The position numbers and the translations under genes were made by a program. From Cunninghamia lanceolata (Eukaryota > Streptophyta > Pinopsida > Cupressales > Cupressaceae): 64,000 bases of DNA. Location: contig BSBN01000140.1 of NCBI GenBank assembly GCA_027924645.1, positions 15,630,501 to 15,694,500 on the forward strand. The letters run 5' to 3'. Under the pieces are notes generated by a model, which was not told the origin of the DNA, did not search any database, and worked only from the letters and a program-made list of their open reading frames with translations. Within the stretch, counting starts at the first letter, position 1; the number at the start of each line of letters is the position of its first letter. Positions 34,797-46,411 of the stretch are shown here, piece after piece.

Positions 34797-35319
34797 CACC
34801 CATAGGTTATGAGATAACAACAGAAAAAATAGAGCAGAAAACTTAGGAAAAAATAGAGCACACATAAATCTTTATTTGAAGGCTACTAAATCATATCTCT
34901 ATTGGTGCTTATATAAAAAAGAATTACATTGCTGCATTGTTGCCTAGATCACAACATTTATAAAACAAATTTTAAACTAGAGGAGAGTCTATGCATGCAA
35001 CAAGCATGCATTATTCGGTGAATTTAAAGACTGGCAATTAAGCAGTGATAACAACTCCAGAAAACAAAAACCTAAATAAACTAGAATTAAACTGACCAAA
35101 ATTATAGCACATGGGATAAACGCCAGCATGTAGTTTATTCTAGAAAAATAACAAACTAAAACTAAAAATCAGTGCATGAAACACAACCATGGTTGAACTG
35201 AAAATGCAACATCATTTTTCAACATACTAATTATCAATCTTCCTCTATACAGATAGTTTCCCTTAAAAAATTTTAAAAAAAGTATTTTATTGCTATTTAT
35301 CTGACTCTGAAGCTACTAG
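34797..35319. other. Spacer, nothing recognised
   Basis: AT-rich DNA between two retroelements. Confidence 0.5.
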
Positions 35320-36681
35320 TGATGCAAAGCACATAGTGGAAGCAATTCAAAATAGGGTGAAATACCCACTAACCCACATTACATCTTTAAAAATCCTTTC
35401 TCAAAGTCCACATAGCATCGAACCACATACATTCTTTTATGATCGGCAAGACCATATGCCATCGGCTAACCAAATACCTTTTGCACCGAAGTCCTTCCTC
35501 ATACCGATGTGTCTCTGACACTACTATCGCTAGTGAACTAATGTACCTACCATGCTCACTGTTATGCCAAACACTTGTACATGCATAACATGACTTACGA
35601 CCACTGGTCCTTTTCACCACTGCTACCAGTCAGCCTCTTGCATCTAACACAATGTATATGCGCGATGTATATTCTCAATATACATTCGGAAGATACATTC
35701 AAAACATGCATTCAGAATATGCATTCGGTGGGACCGTTGACTTTCTTTGTATGCCGAAACACTATCGGTCAGACTTCCAACATCGGAAGCTTTCAACCTT
35801 CTCTCTCTGACACCTCCTGTCCCCCCGATGCAGAACTGAACCATTCACAATATACTTTTGTGACATACACACTCAATGTGCTTTTGCGATATACACACGG
35901 AATGACTTTCGACATACATTAGCGATATACACACAAAGTGTATACCTGGTGAAAAAACACAAATCTTCACTAATCTGAACCTCTGTAAACCTTGTAGCTT
36001 CACAGACCTATTTTTCCAACAATCTAGCACATGACAAATGCTAGGATCTATCGATGCATCTTGTACGCGATCCTGCAAATAGAAATGAACAAAACAAAAA
36101 ACACAAAATGAACTGTATAGCCATTCCACTGATTTCAAAGAAATCTAACCGGTGGAATGGATTAAGAATCCATCTCAGCCATAAAATAGTAAATCAATTG
36201 CATAGAGAAAACCTAGCAAATCCGAAATGACAGAAAGATACACAGAATAGAACTTTGTTTATTATGCCTTTCAGAAATGCACACACAGATGCTCTATTTC
36301 TCAATTACAAATCACATTGATCTCTGATCTCTATTACCTCTCAACTACAACTACTACTCCTTATTACATTAGATCTATCTCAAGGTATTTATCTACTCGC
36401 CTAGAATAGTACTATCTTGATAGTACCAACATGACTCCAAGCGGCTGGGAGACAACCATCTAACAAGCTCCTAACTGCCTAACAAACTTTGTGATTACAG
36501 ATTGATAAGTATCCTTGGGACTTATAGCATAAACCTAAATAAAAACTAAAATGACATGCATTGGTCAAATAGACCTTATTACATGAATGGTCTTCTTAGG
36601 ACCTTATTGGAAACAACAAAATGTACATCAAACAGTTGAATACCTCATGGGGACCACTATGGATTAGGTGCTCCTACACCA
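35320..36681 (-). repeat. 3' LTR of gag-protease gypsy element
   Basis: 1362 bp from TGATGCAAAGC to CTCCTACACCA on the plus strand. Confidence 0.9.
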
Positions 36682-37349
36682 TACACCCCACCGACAAAAG
36701 AACTCATGCCCCATGAGTTAATTCTTTGTCTTGCTCCACCTTTATCCTCTGTTGTCTCATGTCTTCCCCATGATCTTTGGACTACAACCTGCTTCCATGG
36801 AATCAAAGACTCATGCCCAGCATTGTATGCTCTACTCACATCTTGCCATGAGTGACTGCTTGCCACCAGACCTACCCTTTGCTTGCCATTCTTTCTTATT
36901 GGCATCTCTGTCTGAACACTTGCATGCAAAACCTTGTTTGAGGCTTCTTGTACTGTTGCTATGGTAGGATATAGTTGCCTTTCAATTCTTGTTAGTTCTA
37001 GAGGAGAAACAATTGTCCCTACTATGAGAACATCCTTGTCTTTCCAATCAATTTGTGGCTCCTTACAGACTTGCTCTTTGACCTGCTTCTGATCCATTTC
37101 AAACATCACCATATGAGATCCATCAGTCAAAACTAAAATCAGCTTCAAACTGTGATCCTTAGGAACCCCACTCCCTGAGGTATCCTGAACTTGCTTTGTC
37201 ACTGCTTCATTGACCTTCAAAAACTCTTTCTTACCCACCAAGATGACCTTGGCTACCTTCTTTCCTTCAGCATCCTCCTGCAATGGTGTCATCACAAAAG
37301 TCCTCTCATCCTTCTTGATGGTGTAGGTGTTAACATATCCATCATACAA
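36657..37349 (-). CDS. Gypsy protease-to-RT linker running into the LTR
   Basis: A 230-codon minus frame begins MYDGYVNTYTIKKDERTF, the usual text just after the protease LGRPW block in plant gypsy polyproteins. It contains a Val/Lys-rich middle with no polymerase motif. Where RT should begin, the frame ends in GVYGVGAPNP, and the last codons lie in the 3' LTR (from 36681). The RT-integrase part was therefore deleted cleanly. Being open over 690 bp, it is the best-preserved frame of this element. Confidence 0.7.
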   Translation of the reverse strand: MYDGYVNTYTIKKDERTFVMTPLQEDAEGKKVAKVILVGKKEFLKVNEAVTKQVQDTSGSGVPKDHSLKLILVLTDGSHMVMFEMDQKQVKEQVCKEPQIDWKDKDVLIVGTIVSPLELTRIERQLYPTIATVQEASNKVLHASVQTEMPIRKNGKQRVGLVASSHSWQDVSRAYNAGHESLIPWKQVVVQRSWGRHETTEDKGGARQRINSWGMSSFVGGVYGVGAPNP

Positions 37350-37445
37350 TGCTCTCCTATCAAATTGCCATGGCCTACCTTAAAGTAGGTGATAACATTC
37401 CATGGGAAAAATATCACATAAAACCCTATCCTGATATTCCCCAAT

Positions 37446-37703
37446 CTAAAAATCAACATATGCTTGTTCATATACCAAAAGTGATTGATTATCACTCACC
37501 CAAGATGCTTTGTAAGGATTTTGATGAGGAATCCTTTCCAGTTTCCACTTATCCACCATTTCTTGAGATACCATATTATCTGTTGAACTGGAATCTATTA
37601 CTACCTTGCATAGTTTACCTTTTCTTTTGCAATTGGTCCTAAAAAGAGCTCTCCTTTGTAACATGTCCTTGTATGTCTTCAAGAGTGTTCTCCTTAGCAT
37701 CAA
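37446..37703 (-). pseudogene. Gypsy protease with altered active site
   Basis: Reads KLCKVVIDSSSTDNMVS; the family motif is D-S-G, so the Gly after the catalytic Asp-Ser is Ser here. This probably inactivates the enzyme. The flanking text (EMVDKWKLERIPHQNPY) is typical for plant gypsy proteases. Confidence 0.85.
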
Positions 37704-37841
37704 TGCTTCTCCATCTAGAACTAGGGCTGCATTCCCAATTGGAGAGTTAACACTTTTATGTACCTCCTCTTCTTACACATATTGGATCCTCCTTTCATTC
37801 CTCCTTTCATTATCATCGGATGCAGAACTATGTTTCATCTG

Positions 37842-38848
37842 GCACTTGTATGCTGTATGGCCAATCTCATTGCAATGATAACATCTCCTAGTGAAAACAT
37901 TAAGACCTCTACCTCCACCTTTTGTGCCTCTAAATCCCCCTCTAAAATTAGAAACTTGGCCCTTACCTTTGCTTGTGTCTCCTTGGTCTTCTTGGGACTG
38001 ATTTTTGTCTTCAAAACTATCCCTATTTCTACCACTTCTTCCTCTGTTCTGCTATTCTCCCTTTCTTTTCTGCTTCTCTTCTACTCTGAGTGCCACTTGG
38101 AAACACTTGTTCATGGTTTCTGGTGTCAAGATGGTAATCTCATCTTGTATACTATATTTCAGGCCATTAATATACCTTGCAACTCTTCATTTCTCATCTT
38201 CAGCATGTCCACACCTTATAGACAATTTATGGAATTCCTCTATGTAGGTGTATACATCCATATCCTTCTGCCTGAGGTTCTACATTTTCATGTATATCTG
38301 CACCTCATAATCCACTGGTAGGAACTGAGCCTTGATCCTCTCTACCATCCGACTCCAGGATGAGATCATGCTCTTGCCACTCTTCACCCTTTGTCCTTGG
38401 GTGGAGTTCCACCACGTGAGTGCAGCGCCCTTAATTTCTTCTTTCTAAACTTGACTCTTCTATTCTCCAGTACCTCCTTGTACTCGAAGTAATTGTTCAA
38501 ATCCTTGATCCATTCGATGACTTCTTCTATGTCCATCTTTTTGTTGAACATTAGAATCTCTATTCTTGCCTCAGACGACTCCTTACGAAGTGATTTTATG
38601 GCCTCCAGAAATTGTTTCTGGTCTGCAGATATATCTGCCTGTTCTGGGGTTATTTCGAATTCCCCATCTTCTTCTTCTTCATCAGACTCGCCTAATTTCT
38701 TGCCTTTTTGCAAGGTCTTCAACTCAGTCTGGAGTGCTTCCTTGACTCTAGTCTTGATCATCTCCTCCATCTCCTTGAATTTCTTGACCACTTTGGTGGT
38801 CATTCCCTTTGGAGGCATATCACTAGCCCCTTCTTCTGACATAAACAT
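37842..38848 (-). pseudogene. Gypsy gag with CCHC zinc knuckle
   Basis: From 38848 downward: MFMSEEGASDMPPKGM, a Lys/Glu-rich coiled-coil-like stretch to about residue 75, then AIKSLRKES and IEWIKDLNNYFEY, the gag core. The frame breaks near 38384, and further frames continue to the nucleocapsid knuckle at 37883-37842. The knuckle reads CYHCNEIGHTAYKC with all four ligands intact. In a working element gag packages the RNA. The start is the first ATG after the primer site and leader. Confidence 0.85.
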
Positions 38849-38885
38849 TCATAGATAACACCAACACTTCTATAGACCTTACATT

Positions 38886-38898
38886 AGCTCTGATACCA
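38886..38898 (-). other. Primer-binding site, initiator-Met type
   Basis: The minus strand reads TGGTATCAGAGCT, three bases after the LTR. Confidence 0.92.
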
Positions 38899-38901
38899 AT
38901 T

Positions 38902-40264
38902 TGATGCAGAGCACACAATGGAAGCAATTCAAAACAGGGTGAAATACCCACTAACCCACATTACATCTTTAAAAATCCTTTCTAAAAGTTCACATAGCAT
39001 CGAACCACATACATTCTTTTATGATCAGCAAGACCATATGCCATCGGCTAACCAAATACCTTTCACACCGAAGTCCTTCCTCATACCAATGTGTCTTCGA
39101 CACCACTATCGCTAGTGAACTAATGTACCTGCCACGCTCACTATTATGCCAAACACTTGTACATGCATAACATGACTTATGATCACTGGTCCTCTTAACC
39201 ACTGCTACCGGTCAACCTCTTGCATTTAACACAATGTATATGCGTGATGTATATTTTCAATATACATCCAGAAGATAGATTCAAAACATGCATTTAGAAT
39301 ATGCATTCGATGGGACCATTGACTTTCTTTTTATGCCGATGCACTATCAGTCAGACTTCAAACATCATAAGCTTTCAACCTTCTCTCTCTGACACCTCCT
39401 GTCCCTCCGATGCAGAACTTAACCATTCACAATATACTTTTGCAACATACACAATCAATATGCTTTTCCAATATATACATGGAATGACTTTCGACATACA
39501 TTAGCGATATACACACAGAGTGTATACCTGGTGAAACAACACAAATCTTCACCGATCCGGACCTCTGCAAACCCTGTAGCTTCACAAACCCGTTTTTCCA
39601 ACAATCTAGCACATGACAAATCCTAGGATCTATTGATGCATCTTGTACGCAATCCTGCAAACACAAATGAACAAAATGAAAAACACAACTATGAACTGTA
39701 CAGCCATTCCACCGATTTTGAAGAAATATAACCGGTGGAATGGATTAAGAATCCATCTTGGCCACAAAATAGTAAATTGATTGCACAGAGAAAACCTAGC
39801 GAATTTGGAATGATAGAAAGATACACAGAATAGAACTTTGTTTATTATGCCTTTCAGAAATGTACACACAGATGCTTTGTTTCTCAATTACAAATCACAC
39901 TGATCTCTGATCTCTATTACCTCTCAACTACAACTACTACTCCTTATTACATTCGATCTGTCTCGGGGTATTTATCTACTCGCCTAGAGTAGTACCATCC
40001 TGATAGTACCAACATGATTCCAAGTGGCTGGGAGACAACCATCTAACAAGCTCCTAACTGCCTAACAAACTTTGTGATTACAAATCGACAAGTGTCCTTG
40101 GGACTTACAACATAAACCTAGATAAAAACTAAAATGACATGCATTGGTCAAATAGACCTTATTACATGAATGGTCTTCTTAGGACCTTATTGGAAACAAC
40201 AAAATATACATCAAATAGTTGAATGCCTCATTGAGGCCACTGTGGATTAGGTGCTCCTGCACCA
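38902..40264 (-). repeat. 5' LTR of gag-protease gypsy element
   Basis: 1363 bp from TGATGCAGAGC to CTCCTGCACCA on the plus strand. Mate of 35320-36681. Confidence 0.9.
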
Positions 40265-41898
40265 ACTACACTGGCTAAAAACTGATATTTGCATATTGCA
40301 TATATGTACATATGAAGAAAACACTAGATTGCAGCTGATACACCCAAAGAAGAAATCCTATCCCAACCCTAACATAGTAGCGAACACACATTTCCAACCC
40401 CCTATTCTCACTGGCTTTTCAAAGAGTCCAGCCATTGCTATAGATACTTTTGGTCATCTGCTTAGGAAATACAAAAAGATACAAAATTGAAAACCTTGTG
40501 AAAATAGATCAATCCAACCTAGGATCAATATAATATACCTTGCGAAGGGATGGTAGAGAGAACTACATTTAACAATAGCGCTTGAGGGTTGTCATGCAAA
40601 GTAGAATCATTAAGGTTTTCCAACACCATTACACTGTTAAATTCTAGATCATTTAGAGGCTTACAATCATGACCTACTCCATTTCCCCCTTTACTCTAAT
40701 GTACTTCTCCTCCCTGACACATCTTCCTCTTACTTCAAATCCTTCCAATGCCACAACCATCAGGAAAGGTTGCTAAAAGTCATAGCAAATTTCCAAAAAT
40801 TAATAAAAAACCCTTCCGACACTTGGGTGGCTTCCTCTATAGGAAAACTCCCACCATTATCAACCAAAGGGTTGTATGGACGAACAAAAAAAAATCACAA
40901 TGTTAATAAACAAATATCCCAAAAGAAATCCATATGCATATCTTATAACATTCCAGTTTTTTAAATGCTAGATGGATCACATGTAAACTGTTTAGGGGAA
41001 AAAAAACATACATTGAGATCGAGATGTGGTTTTTGTTAGCGGGTGCCTTCCATGAGATTAATAGGGACGATCTCATACTTAACCTCCTTTTAATTGTGTG
41101 CAATGGCTGGACTCCTTGAATATTATATTTATCATGTCTTATGACTCATTTTGTAATTAATTGCAGTAAACAAAGAAAGGAAAATTCATGTGCACAGAAT
41201 TAAATATACTTTAACATCCTGACCACTGCATCAATTATATTTTCTTGAGCAAATGGCAAAGCTTCAGATGAAGATTTTTCTTGTCAAAACGATCAAGATC
41301 TAAATCCTGCAATGCAGCTAAAATGTTTTATATTTTAGTGATTTTCTCATAATTAGAAAAATGTCGCCAAGTCTAATTGATCAATACCTCATATAAATCA
41401 AGCAAACAATGTTAAAAAAAGACAAATCAATATACCTTGGTGTATAAGGTATGAAATACTTTGTCCTCTGTGGTGTACAAAATGGAACTAACTACTTCAA
41501 ACCCCTCATTTTCTAGTACAAGCAGAATATCACATTTTCTAGTACAAGCAGAATATCAGACAAGACAACTTGACATTTTAAAGAGCTTGTGAAGACTTCA
41601 ATACTTGAAGCTTAAATCAACGAGGAGAGAAAAACCATAATATAGATTGTGGTGGGCATGGAGAGACACATAAATCAATTGAAATGATAGACAATGTATT
41701 AGTAAAAATAATGATACACTAAAAATAACATGAACATTAACCTTGGTTGCCTTTACAAACTGGCGATGACAGTTAAAATTAGAAATTATACCTCTTTAGT
41801 AATCATGAATTAATTCACGAGGTTGTGAATTAATTCACCTGTCATGGTCATTACTTCATATATTTACAATTCTTTTTAATAAGGATGGCATGTTTTTT
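40265..41898. other. Spacer, nothing recognised
   Basis: AT-rich. One small feature: a ~25 bp unit CATTTTCTAGTACAAGCAG occurs twice in tandem near 41509-41558. Short frames at 40251-40490 and 40770-40964 show no domain. Confidence 0.45.
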
Positions 41899-41999
41899 CT
41901 AAATTTATGGATGACGAAAAATAATTTTTGTGGGACTACTAAATTTTTGGTAGTTACAAGATGTGTGCACATATAGAATGGCCTATCAACCAAACTAGG
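41899..41999 (+). repeat. Left arm of a long-range inverted repeat
   Basis: About 100 bp, from TATGGATGACGAAAAAT to GGCCTATC and beyond. It matches the reverse complement of 50287-50381 at roughly 88%. See the right arm. Confidence 0.75.
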
Positions 42000-42015
42000 G
42001 ACTAATTGGTAAATT

Positions 42016-42279
42016 TTAGCCGATGGGATTCTTAGTGGGAGCTTTTGCTCCCCGAAAAATTGTCATCCTGCTATCACTGGTAAATTCTGTCAGTTTTTCT
42101 ATTTCGCCATTTCTTTTTCTACCTAGAAAATTCTGCCAGTTTTTCTCGAAGCTCTTCAACAGCACATTATCTTCCTCTTTAAGGGTTTCATATGAATGAT
42201 TTTCTCCATGGATTTCAATATGGGCAATGATTATATCACCCGATTGCTGTGTCGATATATCTTTGACTGATTCGTCCAT
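42016..42279 (-). CDS. 87-codon open frame, unknown
   Basis: Begins MDESVKDISTQQSGD and is hydrophilic and charged, with a KEEDNVLLKSFEKNWQNFL middle that could be helical. No family recognised. It lies just inside the left inverted-repeat arm. A near-perfect tRNA-type B box (GGGTTCAATTCC, minus strand, about 42369-42380) lies about 90 bp upstream. Expression is not supported by anything else in the sequence. Confidence 0.25.
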   Translation of the reverse strand: MDESVKDISTQQSGDIIIAHIEIHGENHSYETLKEEDNVLLKSFEKNWQNFLGRKRNGEIEKLTEFTSDSRMTIFRGAKAPTKNPIG

Positions 42280-43326
42280 GGATAGTGTGGAAAAAAAGCA
42301 AACCCTGGTCAGTTGCCTCAGAGATGCCCGCTAGGCAGCTGTTGCATCAAATTAGGCATGTGTGGGAGGAATTGAACCCGAGACATGGATAGGCAGTAGT
42401 GGAGAGCTAATAAGGCTCTCCTTTGAGAAAGGTGCAGCTGCTGGTCACATGAAGTGGGAGATAAGCGCTATGAGGCATCAAGACGTGTCAACTGTGTGTT
42501 CTTTTGTATTTTCTTGATTTGCCAAATTCTATTTTTAGTGGGTTTCTTAGATACCTATATCAGGCCATCCAATTGCTTTCCGGATAAAAGACTTGATGTT
42601 GAAGTTTGTTAAGGTACATTAGAATGACACGACATATAGAAATTTTTTTATTTCATTTTTACAGGTCACCGTTGGCCACTTCCCATCATCGGCACGGCAA
42701 TATTCATGTTTTATATTAGTAAAAACGCTCTCTGCCAAAACTAGCAAATTCTTGAGCTTGCTAAATCCCGTCATGAGACACGTGTTATAGCCATTCTAAA
42801 TCATTATAGATATATTGATATTAATTTCAAATAAACGGTTGAATTCATTTTGTGTTGATTAAAATTAAAGAAGTGTTAGTAGACGAGCAGTTGTGGAGTG
42901 GACGGTCCCTTTTGTCATAACAAATAACAAAAGATCAAAAAAATTGGCTAATAATAATAAAATGGGACACGTGTCCACTCTCGAAGATGGTCATGACTCA
43001 CGATAGTGAGGTTTTAGTCGGGAAAAGGAATCTTTACCCTTCATTTCGTAATATATCAGCACAAAAATAGTAACTAATGAGAGTTTATGGAATTTATGGA
43101 TTGTTTTCCATGAAAAATATTTTCCTCCCTTTGGATTTTTTTGAAACATATTCCATCATGTTTTTCTTTGTTTAATTTTTGGTGTATATATAAATGTTTA
43201 GAGGGGGCTTTCTTCATCTATTGAGTATTTGAATTTTATTTTTTTAATTTATTATCCTTCATAAATATTTTTGAACATCCTACTTCTAATTGAAATGGTT
43301 AAAAGTGTTGAGCAATGTTAATTGTG
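42280..43326. other. Spacer, nothing coding recognised
   Basis: Contains a GGAGAGC...GCTCTCC hairpin and the B-box-like sequence near 42370-42420 (minus strand). The rest is AT-rich. Confidence 0.4.
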
Positions 43327-43339
43327 TAGTTTAGAATTG

Positions 43340-44606
43340 TTTTTTTTTTTCTACGTAATAAGATTTAGGTATATATTGATATAAACAAAAAGTTACAATT
43401 TCATGGTTTTCCAAACCCAGCCTGAGGGCTGTACCCATACTTCCCCATTCCTTTCCTATCACTTTCCTATTATGTACATGCCACGTAGGGTCAAACATAA
43501 ACTAACTAACATATACTAAACCTAAAACAAAAGATCCCATAACCATAGAAATATCAAAACTCATGACCCATAGAACCCAAATCTTGAAGATAGAAATCCT
43601 TCCTTCTCATGCCTCCAATTCGTAGTTATGCAGTTTTTCATTGAAGTCTTCCACCCAGTCATAGCCCTGTGTCTCCAGAATCTTAAAGAACATTAGCAAA
43701 AAGTTAACCCCCACCCATGCATGTTGTCTATACCAAACCAAATCCTCCCCCCTCAAATTTAAAATGAATGGAAAATATTTCACAACACTACCTGGCTATT
43801 GCAGGAGGGGAATGTCTCTGGGACAGGGCAGACTAGCTCCGAAAGTTGCAATCTCCAAGAGTTCCTCCAGCCCACCCAAAACACTAGGGGTGAAAAGACT
43901 TCACGTCACCTTATCGACCCAGGTTTTTACAACATTCAGATCCAACAGAGCAGCTACAAACTAGGAGCTAACATCAGAATCAACATGATAGCGCTCACTG
44001 CCTTCCATAAAAACCTTCCCCAAAATCATTTTTACTGCCCCCATAACCAATTCATCCTAGCTTTTTAGAAGACGCTTGAGACGCAAGTCAGTGATTCCGT
44101 CTGAAAACTCCATTTTCCTTTTCGCACTAATTAGACGGATGGGGGTATCCATACCTATGCACCTTAACCAGTCCATAGAGATCATAAGAACCTTAGATTT
44201 ATTAGACATTTCTAAGTTGTTTAGAAAAGGGGGAGACAAAATGCTATAAAACTACCACTGCACTGAAGGCATGCCTCCAAATAATGGCAACTATCAAATC
44301 CAACCTATCAGAATTCTCTAAAACACCACCCACACGTGAGAGCCAACCCAACTAGCAATTCTCACTAGAGAAGGACTACACAAAATAATGATTAAAAGAT
44401 TTTGGCCTTTTCAAAACATGAGTGCTCATTAATATGGACTTAGCACCTCGCGAGCCTTTGTGGCTAGTTAGCCTCTGTTCACATGGTAGCCCTCTGTGAC
44501 CTGGATGCTGAGTTGTCCGTCCCCAATGGGCTCACTTTCTCCACATCCCCTATCTCTGGGCCTTCCACACCTTGATGTGTGAAAGCACTCCCACCCAACT
44601 ACCCAC
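43340..44606 (-). mobile_element. LINE-mobilised retrocopy with poly(A) and 13 bp target duplication
   Basis: A perfect 13 bp direct repeat TAGTTTAGAATTG flanks the insert (43327-43339 and 44607-44619). An 11-base T run (43340-43350) directly follows the left repeat; this is the poly(A) tail of a minus-strand transcript. These are the marks of target-primed reverse transcription by an L1-type LINE. The 1267 bp insert holds one long decayed frame and a roughly 260 bp 3' untranslated part. It is either a processed pseudogene or a 5'-truncated or non-autonomous LINE-like element. Confidence 0.88.
43608..44239 (-). pseudogene. Decayed ORF of the retrocopy, unknown protein
   Basis: One frame of about 210 codons runs from MSPPFLNNLEMSNKSK to HNYELEA without a frameshift, broken by four stops (after LLKS, DVSS, KVT and PLLQ). 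Recognisable composition: KRKMEFSDGITDLRLKRLL, then GGLEELLEIATFGASLPC, then a hydrophobic patch (VGVNFLLMFFKIL). I do not recognise the family. Each stop could come from CAG or CGA by one C-to-T change, or from TGG by one G-to-A change. Confidence 0.6.
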
Positions 44607-44619
44607 TAGTTTAGAATTG

Positions 44620-45775
44620 ATTTCATTTATTTAAATATTCTCATAATTTATTTCTTATGATTATAAATAGTTTATTATTTATTAAATTTAGATATATAAT
44701 GTTGAAATTAATATATTTATGCTATTTCTTATTTAATTGTTTTTATTTGGATAGGAATGTCTTTAATGTAATGTTATCTTATTTGTAGTATATTTCATAT
44801 AGTTGTCATTATTTTGATATAGTCATTCTCTACCTTTCAAAATTATCATTTAATTCTATGATTTATTTAATGTTATAGTATTAAAAAAATTCATTATACA
44901 TTTAATTTAATGTTATAACCATGTGTAAAATATGTTAGATTTCATGAATAAGTAGGACATCTAGGGTAGGATTTATCTTTATATTTAAATTTTTTACAAA
45001 TTTAGATTCCTTTTTTTATTTTTTATTTTTAATTGTTTTAATTTGAGTCATAGCAATGTGGATTTTGGGAACTAGCTGCTGCTTACTGCCTATAATTTCA
45101 TTTATTTGTTTTAAGCTGGATACCAACTTAATGCAATAAACACATTAAAAAGGGCACTAGAAGTCATGCCAACAATTTTTCAATCCCTTTTTTTCTCAAT
45201 ATTTCTCCAAGTTATTTCCCAATGTCTTTCATGCAAGCTCAATTTAGATTTATGATTACAAATTGATACACCCTAATCATATACAATTATAAATATGTTC
45301 TTTCTGAATATTCTTGCATTTTAGCTTTACATATCATGTAACTACTAATCTATCCACCAAGAGCAAGTCTTAAATTATCATAACGTCTCTTTCTTATATT
45401 ATTTTATTTAAAAATATCATGTCCACTTATTTGTGTGATAAATATCAATGCTTTCCTAAGTATTATAAATAAATATCAAATGTTAGATATCAATAAATGA
45501 GATATAAAGAATAAAATTTAAGAGTTGAGATAAATGTTTGAAATAAAGGGGATAGAATGATTAGTTCAAACATTAATAAAAAAGGTTGATAAAATTAAAA
45601 GAAACATAAGATTATTTGTCTCAAAAAATATAAAAAATACAATATCCTGTGTTGTGAATTTCAGAAATTCATGCTTCAACCACAACTCTATTCATATTTT
45701 ACCATTGATCAATGATAAAAACTTTAAAAAAAACTTAAGAATTGCAAAAACAATTATACCGGTATGCCCTAATTT
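44620..45775. other. AT-rich spacer with one dispersed repeat
   Basis: No coding content recognised. 45419-45560 is a copy of a dispersed repeat also found at 57887-57993 and 58079-58215. Confidence 0.5.
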
Positions 45776-46411
45776 GCACATCATTCACCTAAAGAATTGG
45801 AAAAATTTTGTCAGCATAATGACATGAAAATGATATTTTCAAGATTTCATAAAATATTTTAAAAATAAATGACATGCATCTATTTTTAGATTTGATTTAT
45901 CATTGCAACCTAAAAATAGAATACCATATGTTATCCACAAAAGGTGGGAATGGCTTAAAACATGAACAACAAGCATAATTAAAACATAAATTAGATAAAT
46001 ACCTTCATATTACAAATGCAATATCCTCACACAATGTTGAAAGAATCCTTTTTAACTTCACACACACAAGAAGAAAGCACTACAAAATCTTTCTTTTTCC
46101 CATTTGCACATCATCATATTTCTGCTTTGCTTCACGTAAAGAATTGAAAAAAAATTGTCAGCATATAATTTAAAAATAAATGACATGCATGTATTTCTAT
46201 TTTTGATTTATCATTGCAACCTAAAAATAGAATACCATATTCTATCCACAAAAGGTGGGAATGGCTTAAAACATGAACAACAAGCATAATCAAAACATAA
46301 ATTAGATAAATACCTTGATATTACAAATGCAATATCCTCACACAATGTTGAAAGAACCCTTTTTAACTTCACACACACAGGAAGAAAGAAATACAAAATC
46401 TTTCTTTTTCC
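45776..46411. repeat. ~311 bp direct tandem duplication
   Basis: Two units starting GCACATCAT, about 45776-46105 and 46106-46411, share long near-identical blocks (for example around AAAATAGAATACCATAT at 45913 and 46224). The first unit carries about 20 bp extra. Confidence 0.85.

Larger units (their letters stand above)
35320..40264 (-). mobile_element. Ty3/gypsy element with gag-protease only
   Basis: Two direct LTRs of about 1362 bp frame 2.2 kb of internal DNA. On the minus strand the 5' LTR (40264-38902) is followed by an initiator-Met primer site. Then come gag with an intact CCHC knuckle, a protease with a changed active site, and a linker that runs into the 3' LTR. RT, RNase H and integrase are absent, so the element is non-autonomous. 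Flanks ACTAG (35315-35319) and ACTAC (40265-40269) are a target duplication with one mismatch. The LTRs differ at roughly 6-7% of positions by eye, mostly transitions, so the insertion is not recent. Confidence 0.92.

Noticed and set aside
35336..36138. Frames in the 35.3-36.7 and 38.9-40.3 kb LTRs
   Set aside because: The same frames occur in both LTRs with differing breaks. They are LTR sequence, not genes.
42300..42425. Possible tRNA-derived SINE upstream of the 87-codon frame
   Set aside because: The B box GGGTTCAATTCC is very good, but the expected A box is replaced by a GGAGAGC/GCTCTCC hairpin and no duplication flanks it.
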